Program-made: the position numbers and the translations under genes
Assembly: GCF_013349955.1 (NCBI RefSeq)
Contig: NZ_JABVXC010000002.1
Location: 124,001 to 188,000, forward strand
Reading direction: 5' to 3'
Source: Onishia taeanensis
Lineage (GTDB): Bacteria > Pseudomonadota > Gammaproteobacteria > Pseudomonadales > Halomonadaceae
DNA length: 64,000 bases
In this document: in pieces, positions 28,286-36,693 of the stretch
How the letters are laid out: every line of letters begins with the position of its first letter
How positions within the stretch are numbered: the first letter of the stretch is position 1
Notes under the pieces: model-generated
Told to the model about the DNA's origin: nothing
Seen by the model: only the letters and a program-made list of their open reading frames with translations
The model's database searches: none

Positions 28286-29233
28286 TCAGGACTGCTGGCG
28301 GGCGCGATCCAGCACCGCACTGAGCTCCTCGCCGAGCGGCGCCTTGACGTGCACCGGGCGCCCGCTATCTGGTTCGGGAAAGGTCAAGGCTGCGGCATGC
28401 AAGAAGAGCCGGTTGAGCCCCAGCCGCCCGGCCAGCGCCTCGCCGCTGCGAGTCCCGTACTTGTCATCGCCCAGCAGCGGATGACCGGCATGGGCGGCAT
28501 GGACGCGTATCTGGTGGGTACGCCCCGTGACCGGCTCGGCCTCGATCAGGGTGGCATTAGCGAAGGTCTCGCGCACCCCGAAACGGGTCCTGGACACCTT
28601 GCCCGCCGGATCGACCCGCACACGGCGCTCACCATTACCGGCCTCGAAGCGGTCCAGCCGCGCGCTGACATAGTCGCGCCGTGCCGGCCAGCGGCCAGCC
28701 ACCAGCGCCAGGTACTGCTTATCCATCTTGCGCCCCTTGAGGGACTCATTGAGGGACAGCAGCGCAGGACGCGACTTGGCCAGCAGCAGGCAGCCCGAGG
28801 TATCCCGGTCCAGTCGGTGCACCAGTTCCAGAAAATCCAGGTCCTCGCGCACCTGGCGCAGGGCCTCGATCAGGCCAATCTTGACGCCGCTACCGCCGTG
28901 GACGGCGAGCCCCGAGGGCTTGTTGATCACCAGCCAGCCCGGCCCCTCGACCAAGACGCTGCCAGCCAGCAGGTTACGCAGATTATCGCTGACCTCGCGC
29001 ACCGCCTCTTCCGGCGCCAGCCGCAGTGGTGGCACTCGCACCAGGTCATGGAGTTCGAGGCGATAATCGACCTTGACTCGCTTCTTGTTGACCCGCACTT
29101 CGCCCTTGCGAACGATGCGGTAGATCAGTGCCTTCGGCGCCCCCTTCAATCGGGTACGCAGAAAATTGTCGATGCGCTGCCCTACCTGGCCCTCGGTGAC
29201 CTCAATCCACTGTACTTCTCGCCCCTCGGCCAT
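28286..29233 (-). CDS. rluC: 23S rRNA pseudouridine synthase RluC
   Basis: A 315-residue RluA-family enzyme that makes pseudouridines 955, 2504 and 2580 in E. coli 23S rRNA. An N-terminal S4 domain (QRIDNFLRTRLKGAPKALIY) precedes the catalytic core with the Asp in VHRLDRDTSGCLLLAKS and the C-terminal GRTHQIRVHAAHAGHPLLGD. It is divergent from rne, the conserved arrangement for RluC rather than RluD. Confidence 0.95.
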   Translation of the reverse strand: MAEGREVQWIEVTEGQVGQRIDNFLRTRLKGAPKALIYRIVRKGEVRVNKKRVKVDYRLELHDLVRVPPLRLAPEEAVREVSDNLRNLLAGSVLVEGPGWLVINKPSGLAVHGGSGVKIGLIEALRQVREDLDFLELVHRLDRDTSGCLLLAKSRPALLSLNESLKGRKMDKQYLALVAGRWPARRDYVSARLDRFEAGNGERRVRVDPAGKVSRTRFGVRETFANATLIEAEPVTGRTHQIRVHAAHAGHPLLGDDKYGTRSGEALAGRLGLNRLFLHAAALTFPEPDSGRPVHVKAPLGEELSAVLDRARQQS

Positions 29234-29826
29234 TCGTTACTCCGTCTCACCTGGTCATGTCTTGCGCTCGATAGATGAACCATTCTACCGCACCGACGCC
29301 CTCACTGCGCCAATTGCTGCTATTGGGCATTGCTGGTATATTTCCGATTCGCTCAAATGGGGCTAATAGCGCTCCACCATGGTGTCTGCACCTCAGACAA
29401 GCAGACCAGAGCCACGAATCAGGCCGCCACGACGACTGCCCGAATCAGGGTCGCGGCGCCACTGTAAGAAGAAAGCGAAACTTGAACGCCACGCCCGGAC
29501 CCCGGGCCGTTCCCAAGACGGAACGACCCGCAGGCCACGGGAATACTCAACAGCGAGCCGGAGGCCGGCGTTGGCGAATCGATGTATGCCAGGTGTCTGG
29601 CGGTAGACCGCGGGGCCGGCAGGGCGTGATGCCCGCCGAAACATGTCCCGCCACCGCCGCGTACTCAACATGATCACGCTCGAACAGTCATGGGACCTCC
29701 CCACTGCCCGAGCCGGGCGCACAAGCATCCGCGACATGCGCTGAGCACAAGCACGCAGCACCCAGAGGTTCGCCTTCGTCGACCGCTTTCGGGCGCCATC
29801 CGGTGCGCGCCAGCAAGCGAGACAAC
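29234..29826. other. Divergent rluC-rne region; long structured 5' leader of rne
   Basis: No gene is supported in 593 bases. A likely rne promoter is at 29314-29342, giving a leader of about 480 nt. The leader contains CCCGG/CCGGG (29494-29506) followed immediately by CGTTCC/GGAACG (29508-29525), and further GC-rich stems at about 29608-29640. A long 5' untranslated region is known to mediate RNase E autoregulation in E. coli. Confidence 0.55.
29314..29342 (+). promoter_or_regulatory. rne: Candidate rne promoter
   Basis: TTGCTG (29314-29319), 17-base spacer, TATATT (29337-29342). The spacing is ideal, the -10 differs from consensus at one base, and the surroundings are AT-rich. It would start transcription about 480 nt before the rne ATG. 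Confidence 0.5.
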
Positions 29827-32800
29827 ATGAAACGGATGCTCATCAACGCGACCCAGCCAGAAGAGCTGCGGGTCGCTCTGGTCGATGGACAACGCCTTTA
29901 CGACCTGGACATCGAATCCGGTGCCAGAGAACAGAAGAAAGCCAATATCTATCGCGGCAAGATCACTCGCGTAGAACCCTCCCTAGAAGCCGCCTTCGTC
30001 GATTTCGGCGCCGACCGCCACGGTTTTCTGCCGCTCAAAGAAATCTCCCGCGAGTACTTCATCAAGGAGCCCAGCGGGCGCCCCAACATCAAGGAAGTGC
30101 TCAAGGAAGGCCAGGAAGTCATCGTCCAGGTCGATAAAGAAGAGCGCGGCAACAAGGGCGCCGCCCTGACCACCTTTATCAGCCTGGCCGGTCGTTTTCT
30201 GGTCCTGATGCCCAACAACCCTCGAGCCGGTGGCATTTCCCGTCGCATCGAGGGCGAAGAGCGTGCGCAGCTCAAGGACGCCATGGGTCAGCTCACGCTG
30301 CCCGACAAAATGGGCGTGATCGTGCGCACCGCCGGGATCGGCCGCTCCTCCGAAGAGCTGCAGTGGGACCTGGACTACCTGGCCCAGGTATGGGAATCCA
30401 TTACCGAAGAAGCCGGCAAGCGCCCAGCGCCCTTCCTGATCTATCGCGAATCCAACGTCATCATCCGCGCCATGCGCGACTACCTGCGCAACGACATCGG
30501 CGAGGTATTGATCGACAGCCCCGAGGTGCATGAGGAAGCGCTGGCCTTCATCCGCCAGGTCATGCCCTCCTATCAGCAGAAGATCAAGCTGTATGCTGAC
30601 GAGGTGCCGCTGTTCTCGCGCTTCCAGATCGAATCCCAGATCGAGACCGCCTACCAGCGGGAAGTGAAACTGCCTTCCGGTGGCTCGATCGTCATCGATC
30701 ACACCGAGGCCCTGGTCTCCATCGACATCAACTCGGCGCGCGCCACTCGCGGCAGCGATATCGAGGAAACCGCGCTGCAGACCAACAGCGAAGCGGCCGA
30801 TGAAATCGCTCGCCAGTTGCGCCTGCGCGATATCGGCGGCCTGGTGGTCATCGACTTTATCGACATGAGCCCGGCGCGCAATCAGCGTGAGGTCGAAAAC
30901 CGCATGCGCGACGCCCTCAAGCTCGACCGCGCCCGCGTCCAGATCGGCCGCATCTCACGCTTCGGCCTGATGGAAATGTCGCGCCAGCGCCTGCGCCCCT
31001 CGCTTGGCGAGACCAGCGGCGTGGTCTGCCCGCGCTGCGATGGCCAAGGCACCATCCGCGACGTTCGCTCGCTGTCGCTATCCGTCATGCGCCTGCTCGA
31101 AGAAGAGGCCATGAAGGAGCGCAGCGCTCAGATTCGCGCCATCCTGCCGGTACCGGTGGCGACCTATCTGCTCAACGAGAAACGCGCCGTGCTCGCCGAG
31201 ATCGAGCGCCGCCAGGGCGTGCGCCTGCTGGTGCTGCCCAATCCGGAGATGGACACTCCTCACTACGACGTCCAGCGCCTGCGCGACGACCACGTCGATG
31301 AGGACGAGTCGGTCAAGTCCAGCTATGAGCTGCCCACCGACACCGAGGTCGGCAAGGAGCCGGATGCGAGCATCGCCAAGCCGGTACAGCGCGCCGAAGC
31401 CGCAGTCAAGAGCGTGGTCCACACCGCGCCGGCCCCTGCCTCGTTGCAGGAAGCGCCTGCCGCCCCCGAGGCCAAGGCACCGGCCGCCGCCGCGCCAACG
31501 CCAACAGCCGACGAAAGCGGCGTGATCTCTCGTCTGTTCAAGGGCCTCGGCAAGCTGCTCGGCAGCGGTGAAGCCTCTCCCGCCGCGACAGGCAGCCAAG
31601 CCAGCAGCGACAAGCAGCAGGCCGAACAGCGCCAGACGAGCGGTCGCGACGAAGACCGCGATGGCGAGTCTCGCCAGAATAGCAACAACCGTGGCGGTCG
31701 AGGCGGACGTGGTGGCAACAACCGCCGCGGCCGTGACGACAACCGCAGTCAGGGCAGCAAGAAGCCGGACAACCGCAGCGACGGCAACAGCGATAACCGT
31801 GACGCCAAGCCAGAGGGCCGTAGCGACGGCAACCGCCAAGGCGGTAATCGAGGCCGAGGACGCCAGGACGATGAGCGTCGTCAGCAGAAGTCTTCGACCA
31901 AGAGTCAGGGAGACAAGCCCCAGAACGACAAGCCCCAGGCTGATAAAGGCCAATCCGATAAGCCCCAGGCCGATAAAGGCCAAGGCGACAAGAAGTCGAG
32001 CCAGGGCGAGCGCAAGGACAAGCCTCAGCAGGCTGCCAACAAGAAGCCGCAGTCCGCTGACAAGTCTGGCCAAGGTGAACAGCCTGCGGCCAAGGACAAT
32101 GCCAAGAGCGACGGCAAGCCCAAGCGCACCCGCAACAATCCGCGCAACCGCACCCGCAAGCAGGCGTTGAATCCGCAAGCCGAAGCCGAGCAGAAACGCC
32201 TGCAGGCTGAAGCGCAACAGGCCGGCTCTGAAGCGCCGCAGCAAGAAGAGACGAAGGCCGAAGCGCCCAAGCAGCAAGCGCCCAAGCAAGAGACGCCGCA
32301 GGCCGAAGCGCCCAAGCAGCAAGCGCCGAAGCAAGAGGCTCCGCAGGCCGAAGCACCCAAGCAGCAAGCGCCGAAGCAAGAGGCTCCCAAGCAAGAGACG
32401 CCGCAGGCAGAAGCGCCCAAGCAGCAAGCGCCGAAGCAAGAGACGCCGCAGGCCGAAGCGCCCAAGCAGCAAGCGCCGAAGCAAGAGACGCCGCAGGCCG
32501 ACGCGCCCAAGCAGCAAGCGCCCAAGCAAGAGACGCCGCAGGCCGAAGCGCCCAAGCAGCAAGCGCCTGAGCAAGAGGCTCCCAAGCAAGAGACGCCGCA
32601 GGCCGAAGCGCCCAAGCAGCAAGCGCCTAAGCAAGAGGCTCCCAAGCAAGAGACGCCGCAGGCCGAGCAGCCGCAGGAAGCGGCTGAGCCTGAACTCTCC
32701 GCGCCTGAAACGCCCAAGGCAGAGACTCCAAAGCAAGAGGAGCCCAAGCCCAAGGCGCGTCGCCGGCGTCGCGCTCACAACGACCCGCGCGAAATCCGCC

Positions 32801-32847
32801 GTCGCGAGCAGCAAGCCAAAGCCGAAGCCGAAGACGGCCAGTCCTGA
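29827..32847 (+). CDS. rne: Ribonuclease E
   Basis: A 1006-residue endoribonuclease that scaffolds the RNA degradosome. The N-terminal half has the S1 domain (about 37-118), catalytic Asp300 ([13 protein letters not shown]) and Asp343 (VVIDFIDM), and the zinc link C401-P-R-C404. A predicted amphipathic membrane helix, [17 protein letters not shown], lies near 566-582. The rest is disordered: RNA-binding Arg/Gly/Asn/Asp stretches (about 630-690), a Lys/Gln-rich segment, about 140 residues of 15-residue repeats (811-951), and a basic end [15 protein letters not shown] 29827 is chosen because homology begins MKRMLINA. Confidence 0.97.
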   Translation: MKRMLINATQPEELRVALVDGQRLYDLDIESGAREQKKANIYRGKITRVEPSLEAAFVDFGADRHGFLPLKEISREYFIKEPSGRPNIKEVLKEGQEVIVQVDKEERGNKGAALTTFISLAGRFLVLMPNNPRAGGISRRIEGEERAQLKDAMGQLTLPDKMGVIVRTAGIGRSSEELQWDLDYLAQVWESITEEAGKRPAPFLIYRESNVIIRAMRDYLRNDIGEVLIDSPEVHEEALAFIRQVMPSYQQKIKLYADEVPLFSRFQIESQIETAYQREVKLPSGGSIVIDHTEALVSIDINSARATRGSDIEETALQTNSEAADEIARQLRLRDIGGLVVIDFIDMSPARNQREVENRMRDALKLDRARVQIGRISRFGLMEMSRQRLRPSLGETSGVVCPRCDGQGTIRDVRSLSLSVMRLLEEEAMKERSAQIRAILPVPVATYLLNEKRAVLAEIERRQGVRLLVLPNPEMDTPHYDVQRLRDDHVDEDESVKSSYELPTDTEVGKEPDASIAKPVQRAEAAVKSVVHTAPAPASLQEAPAAPEAKAPAAAAPTPTADESGVISRLFKGLGKLLGSGEASPAATGSQASSDKQQAEQRQTSGRDEDRDGESRQNSNNRGGRGGRGGNNRRGRDDNRSQGSKKPDNRSDGNSDNRDAKPEGRSDGNRQGGNRGRGRQDDERRQQKSSTKSQGDKPQNDKPQADKGQSDKPQADKGQGDKKSSQGERKDKPQQAANKKPQSADKSGQGEQPAAKDNAKSDGKPKRTRNNPRNRTRKQALNPQAEAEQKRLQAEAQQAGSEAPQQEETKAEAPKQQAPKQETPQAEAPKQQAPKQEAPQAEAPKQQAPKQEAPKQETPQAEAPKQQAPKQETPQAEAPKQQAPKQETPQADAPKQQAPKQETPQAEAPKQQAPEQEAPKQETPQAEAPKQQAPKQEAPKQETPQAEQPQEAAEPELSAPETPKAETPKQEEPKPKARRRRRAHNDPREIRRREQQAKAEAEDGQS
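32261..32680 (+). repeat. rne: 45-bp coding tandem repeats in rne tail
   Basis: Eight copies of APKQQAP, mostly in a 15-residue unit [15 protein letters not shown] encoded by a 45-base repeat, with variants that insert APKQETPQ or change QAE to QAD. The unit is highly conserved in DNA sequence, indicating recent expansion and likely length variation between strains. It is protein-coding and in frame, not an intergenic array. Confidence 0.9.
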
Positions 32848-32893
32848 TCGGCAGGCCCGGGAACTCCCGGGCCATCACTGACAGGCAGCAAAC

Positions 32894-32931
32894 AAAAACG
32901 CCCGCAGGCCAAGCCTGAGGGCGTTTTTTAT
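32894..32931. terminator. Bidirectional terminator between rne and murB
   Basis: AAAAACGCCC and GGGCGTTTTTT flank an inner stem GCAGGC/GCCTG. T runs on both strands fit termination of rne (plus) and of the murB-containing operon (minus). A second short stem, CCCGGGAACTCCCGGG, lies 25 bases earlier. Confidence 0.88.
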
Positions 32932-33006
32932 GGGCGCCGATGGAAATCCCCGATTGCTACCCCACTATCCTGAAGCTAACGGCATGGCCTATGACAATAG
33001 AGCCAC

Positions 33007-34053
33007 TTAGCTTCCTCTCTGCCTTCCTTTCGGCTCGCTGATACCGACAAGCCTCGGTTCGCGTTCAAGCACCACACCAAAGCGTTCCAACACCCTTGAG
33101 GCGATGCTGTCAGCGAAGCGTAAAAGCCCCTCGGCATTACCACCACCATGGTGGACCAGCACCAGAGCCTGGCGGTCGTGTACGCCGAAGGCCCCATCGC
33201 GATGCCCCTTTAGCCCGCATTGATCGATCAGCCAGCCGGCCGCCAGCTTGAAACGACCGCCAGGCTGGGAGAAATGCGGCATATCGGGATGGCGTCTGAG
33301 TAGCGTCTCGGCCAGTTCGGCCTCGACCACCGGGTTCTTGAAGAAACTACCGGCATTAGCGAGCACCATCGGGTCCGGTAGCTTCTCCCGGCGCAGGGCA
33401 CAAACCGCCTCGGCAACCTCAAGAGGCGTGGGTGCCGGTCCGACACGGCTCGCCAGATCGCCATAGCCCAGTCGTGGCGCTGGTCGAGTGGACAGGCAGA
33501 GTTCGAGGCGCGTGATCACCACTCGCCCATCGAGGGCACGCTTGAAGAGGCTATCACGGTAGCCAAAAGCGCAGTCAGAGGCCTCGAGTACCTGCTCGCG
33601 GCCATCGCCGAGGTGCACGAGATGCAGGCGCTCCAGCACGTCAGCGAGTTCGACGCCATAGGCGCCGATATTCTGAATCGGAGCGGCACCACACTGACCG
33701 GGGATCAACGCCAGATTCTCGATGCCCCACAGGCCCTGCTCGGCCAGGCTCATGACCAGTTGATGCCAGTTCATGCCGGCATCGACGTGCACCCTCAGCG
33801 ACTCGTCGTCCAATGTCTCGCAGCGATAGGCGGCGAACACAGGCTGGACCACCAACCCTGGCAGCCAGTCGCCGAGAATCAGGTTGCTGCCACCGCCCAG
33901 CACCGTGACCGGCCAGCCGGCCGCGCGGGCTTCATGAAGTACCGCAGCGAGCTCGGCCGGGGTCGCGGGTGTCGCGAAACGTTCGGCCACACAGGGCAAC
34001 CCAAGGGTATTGGCGCCGCTCAGATCATGATGTGCCTGCCAGGTGAGGCTCAC
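33007..34053 (-). CDS. murB: UDP-N-acetylenolpyruvoylglucosamine reductase
   Basis: A 348-residue FAD enzyme that makes UDP-MurNAc. N-terminal FAD domain: NTLGLPCVAERF and TVLGGGSNLIL; GIENLALIPGQCGAAPIQNIGAYGVE follows. Catalytic Ser is in NAGSFFKNPVV and the late Glu in the C-terminal region. The YRDSLFK loop marks type I MurB. It overlaps ptp by four bases and is the last gene of the envelope operon before the shared terminator. Confidence 0.96.
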   Translation of the reverse strand: MSLTWQAHHDLSGANTLGLPCVAERFATPATPAELAAVLHEARAAGWPVTVLGGGSNLILGDWLPGLVVQPVFAAYRCETLDDESLRVHVDAGMNWHQLVMSLAEQGLWGIENLALIPGQCGAAPIQNIGAYGVELADVLERLHLVHLGDGREQVLEASDCAFGYRDSLFKRALDGRVVITRLELCLSTRPAPRLGYGDLASRVGPAPTPLEVAEAVCALRREKLPDPMVLANAGSFFKNPVVEAELAETLLRRHPDMPHFSQPGGRFKLAAGWLIDQCGLKGHRDGAFGVHDRQALVLVHHGGGNAEGLLRFADSIASRVLERFGVVLEREPRLVGISEPKGRQRGS

Positions 34054-34526
34054 GATGCCGGACCCAGCCGCTCGCGCAGGACCTCGACGAGCCCATCGGC
34101 GGCGGCCTCGACCAGATCCAGCACCTCGTCGAAGCCATCGCCACCGCCGTAGTAGGGATCCGGTACCGCCGCACCCGACCGACCGGCGAAGTCGAGGAAG
34201 AGCCCGACATGGGCATCACAGTCATGCGGGCGCATCGCCAGCAGATCTGCCAGGTTGTCGTGATCCATGGCCAACAGATAATCGAAGCGATCGAAGTCGC
34301 TGCGGTCGAGCTGGCGCGCCCGCAACCCCTTGAGATCGATGCCCCGGCTGGCGGCGGCGGCAACGGCGCGACGATCCGGCGCCTTGCCCACATGCCAGCC
34401 GCCGGTCCCGCAGGAGTCGATGGTCACGCGCTCGGCAAGGCCAGCCGCTTCGAGCTTGTGGCGCAGCATGCCCTCGGCGGTCGGCGAGCGACAGATATTG
34501 CCGAGACAGACGAACAGCACACGCAT
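34050..34526 (-). CDS. Low-molecular-weight protein-tyrosine phosphatase
   Basis: A 158-residue LMW-PTP. The P-loop is CLGNICRS with nucleophile Cys7 and Arg13; the general acid Asp is in VPDPYYGGGDGF. This type is often linked to exopolysaccharide control, but its place between kdsB and murB is that of the housekeeping PtpA of pseudomonads. The start follows GGAGCGCTGAG and lies 54 nt after the kdsB stop. Confidence 0.93.
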   Translation of the reverse strand: MRVLFVCLGNICRSPTAEGMLRHKLEAAGLAERVTIDSCGTGGWHVGKAPDRRAVAAAASRGIDLKGLRARQLDRSDFDRFDYLLAMDHDNLADLLAMRPHDCDAHVGLFLDFAGRSGAAVPDPYYGGGDGFDEVLDLVEAAADGLVEVLRERLGPAS

Positions 34527-34541
34527 CTCAGCGCTCCTTGT

Positions 34542-34589
34542 GTTTAGTCAAAAGTTTTAGCCAATGTTTTAGCCAAAGTTTTAGTCGAG
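34542..34589 (-). repeat. Four 12-bp tandem repeats carrying in-frame stop codons at kdsB-ptp junction
   Basis: On the minus strand four consecutive 12-base units read CTCGACTAAAAC, TTTGGCTAAAAC, ATTGGCTAAAAC and TTTTGACTAAAC. The first contains the kdsB stop codon, and because the unit is a multiple of three the others also carry in-frame TAA or TGA. It is the only gap longer than a few bases inside an otherwise overlapping operon. Confidence 0.85.
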
Positions 34590-35414
34590 TGTATTGGGCC
34601 GGCTGCTTTCTGATGAGGTGCCTTCTGGCCGGGAACCGGCGGCGTCCGCGAACAGGGCACGCACGCGCTCGAGGTCGGCCTGGGTATCGACGCCGGCGGG
34701 ATGCGGCTCGCCGGCCAGGGCGACCTGGATACGGTGGCCGTGCTGCAGGGCGCGCAGCTGCTCGAGCTGCTCGCGCTGCTCGAGCGGTGCCGGGGACCAA
34801 TGGCGATAAGCGGCCAGGAAACTGGCGCGGTAGGCATAAAGGCCGATATGGCGCAGCCAGGCATCATGTTCGAGCAACTCCGGGCGGCTGGCGAAGGCCT
34901 CTCGGTCCCAAGCCTCTCTATCCCAAGGGATAGGCGCGCGGGAGAAATACAGCGCCCGGCCAGAGAAGTCGCGCACCACCTTGACCACATTGGGGTTGAA
35001 CAGCATCTCGACGTCGCTGATCGACTCGCCCAGGGTCGCGATGGACGCCTCGGCGTCTTCCTCGAGACGCGCGGCCACCTGATTGATCAGCGCCGGCGGC
35101 AACAGCGGTTCATCACCCTGGACGTTGACCAGAATGGCGTCCTCGGCGAGTCCCAGCCGCTCGGCGACTTCGGCAAGCCGGTCGGTGCCGGAGGGATGAT
35201 CGGCAGCGGTCATCACCACCTCGGCGCCGGCCGCCTCTGCCACCTCACTAATGCGCGCGTCATCGGTGGCCACCACCACCCTACTGGCCTGGCTGGCCAG
35301 GGCCTGGCGCCACACACGCACCACCATGGGCTCACCGGCGATGTCGAGCAACGGCTTGCCGGGTAGCCGGCTGGAGGCGAAACGAGCTGGGATCACGGCG
35401 ACGAAGTCGCTCAT
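34581..35414 (-). CDS. kdsB: 3-deoxy-manno-octulosonate cytidylyltransferase
   Basis: A 277-residue enzyme activating Kdo as CMP-Kdo for lipid A core synthesis. Motifs: [42 protein letters not shown] and [15 protein letters not shown] small in-frame duplication gives [10 protein letters not shown] near residue 165, and the C-terminal tail ([18 protein letters not shown]) is longer and more Ser-rich than usual. It overlaps ycaR by four bases. Confidence 0.95.
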   Translation of the reverse strand: MSDFVAVIPARFASSRLPGKPLLDIAGEPMVVRVWRQALASQASRVVVATDDARISEVAEAAGAEVVMTAADHPSGTDRLAEVAERLGLAEDAILVNVQGDEPLLPPALINQVAARLEEDAEASIATLGESISDVEMLFNPNVVKVVRDFSGRALYFSRAPIPWDREAWDREAFASRPELLEHDAWLRHIGLYAYRASFLAAYRHWSPAPLEQREQLEQLRALQHGHRIQVALAGEPHPAGVDTQADLERVRALFADAAGSRPEGTSSESSRPNTLD

Positions 35415-35635
35415 GCCTGTCCCCCTGCCTCGCCACGATTAGGCGTCGCCTTGCCGAGTTTCTCGTCGACGTCCATGACGCGGGCTTCCTCGGCCAGCAT
35501 GACCGGAATATCGTCACGAACCGGGAAGGCCAGGCCATCGAAGTGGCACTTGAGCTCGGCGTGTTCACGGTCGTACTTGAGCTTACCCTGGCACTGCGGG
35601 CAGACCAGCATGGCCAGCAATTCCTTATCCATCAT
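35411..35635 (-). CDS. ycaR: Trm112/YcaR-family small zinc-ribbon protein
   Basis: A 73- or 74-residue protein whose core [41 protein letters not shown] matches YcaR of E. coli. The single CPQC pair plus a later Cys resembles a degenerate Trm112 zinc ribbon. Its first ATG (35635) overlaps the lpxK stop; the next codon is also ATG. It sits between lpxK and kdsB, its usual place, but its function there is unknown. Confidence 0.9.
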   Translation of the reverse strand: MMDKELLAMLVCPQCQGKLKYDREHAELKCHFDGLAFPVRDDIPVMLAEEARVMDVDEKLGKATPNRGEAGGQA

Positions 35636-36693
35636 TGTCTTTCCCCTTGCGCGACACGCGTCAGCGCTTCCAGTTGCGTGGCAAACCATTCGATAAAGCC
35701 AGCCGACGGGCGAGCCTCCACGTCCAGTGCCCAGCAGCGCGCATCGGCGAAGCCACGGCACTTGACGGCATCCTTGGCGGTCATCACCACCGGCGCTTCA
35801 TCGCCAAACTGCAGATCCTGGGACGTAAAACGATGGTGATCAGGCTTGGGGTGCGGTGTCACGCCTAGTCCCAGCCCCTCGAGCGTCGCGAAAAAGCGTG
35901 GCGGGTTGCCGATGCCGGCCAGACCATGGATCTGGTGATCGAAAGGCAGCGGCGAGAGCGGCAGACGCTGGTCGTCGCTCAGCCGGCGCCAGGCAACCGG
36001 CGTCAGGGTCATGCTGAAGCGATTTGTCGCGGCCTCGGCTCCCGTCACGTCATTGCCGTTGGCACCGTTGACCACCAGCGCATCGACGCTTGCGAGCCGG
36101 GACAGCGGCTCGCGCAGCGGCCCCGCCGGCAGGCAGTGGCCATTGCCAAAGCCACGCTGTCCGTCGACCACCACCAGTTCCAGATCACGCCCCAGCGCGA
36201 GATGCTGCAGGCCATCGTCACTGATCAGAATATCGCAGCCTTCGTCGAGCAGCCGCTCGGCGCCGCGGGCGCGCTGGGGATCGACCACCACCGGCACCCC
36301 GGCCTGAGCCGACAGCATCAAGGGCTCGTCGCCGCAGACCTCGACCGGCGTCTTAGCGGTAACCCGCAGCGGATAGTCGGCGCTCTCGCCGCCATAGCCA
36401 CGGGATAGAATCCCGGGACGGTAGCCTCGCTCGGCGAGATATCGCGCCAGCCAGGCCACCAGCGGCGACTTGCCGGTCCCGCCAAGCGTCAGGTTGCCAA
36501 CCACCACCACCGGCACGCCGGGATGATGCACCGGCCGTTTACCGGTCTGAAAATCCGCCAGGCGGCGGGCCACCTGGCGGCGATAAAGCGCCTCCAGCGG
36601 CCGCAGCATGCCAAGCCAGGCGGCATCGTTGTACCAGGCGGACAGCATCACCTCGCCGAGACGCTCGCTGAACCGGTCCCAATAGTGCTTCAT
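35632..36693 (-). CDS. lpxK: Tetraacyldisaccharide 4'-kinase
   Basis: A 353-residue inner-membrane kinase that phosphorylates lipid A disaccharide. Walker A is VGNLTLGGTGKSPLV near residue 66, followed by ILSRGYGG, DEPLMLS and LISDDGLQHLALGRDLELVV. The C-terminal part contains PDHHRF and VMTAKDAVKCRGFAD. It overlaps msbA by four bases, coupling lipid A kinase and flippase. Confidence 0.96.
   Translation of the reverse strand: MKHYWDRFSERLGEVMLSAWYNDAAWLGMLRPLEALYRRQVARRLADFQTGKRPVHHPGVPVVVVGNLTLGGTGKSPLVAWLARYLAERGYRPGILSRGYGGESADYPLRVTAKTPVEVCGDEPLMLSAQAGVPVVVDPQRARGAERLLDEGCDILISDDGLQHLALGRDLELVVVDGQRGFGNGHCLPAGPLREPLSRLASVDALVVNGANGNDVTGAEAATNRFSMTLTPVAWRRLSDDQRLPLSPLPFDHQIHGLAGIGNPPRFFATLEGLGLGVTPHPKPDHHRFTSQDLQFGDEAPVVMTAKDAVKCRGFADARCWALDVEARPSAGFIEWFATQLEALTRVAQGERQ

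Noticed and set aside
32261..32680. Possible CRISPR array
   Set aside because: The repeats are direct, in-frame, almost without spacers and code for protein; no cas genes are near.
31078..32814. A 578-codon minus-strand frame with Leu/Arg repeats
   Set aside because: It is the antisense of the rne repeat and Lys/Gln-rich tail; its repeats only mirror the rne repeats.
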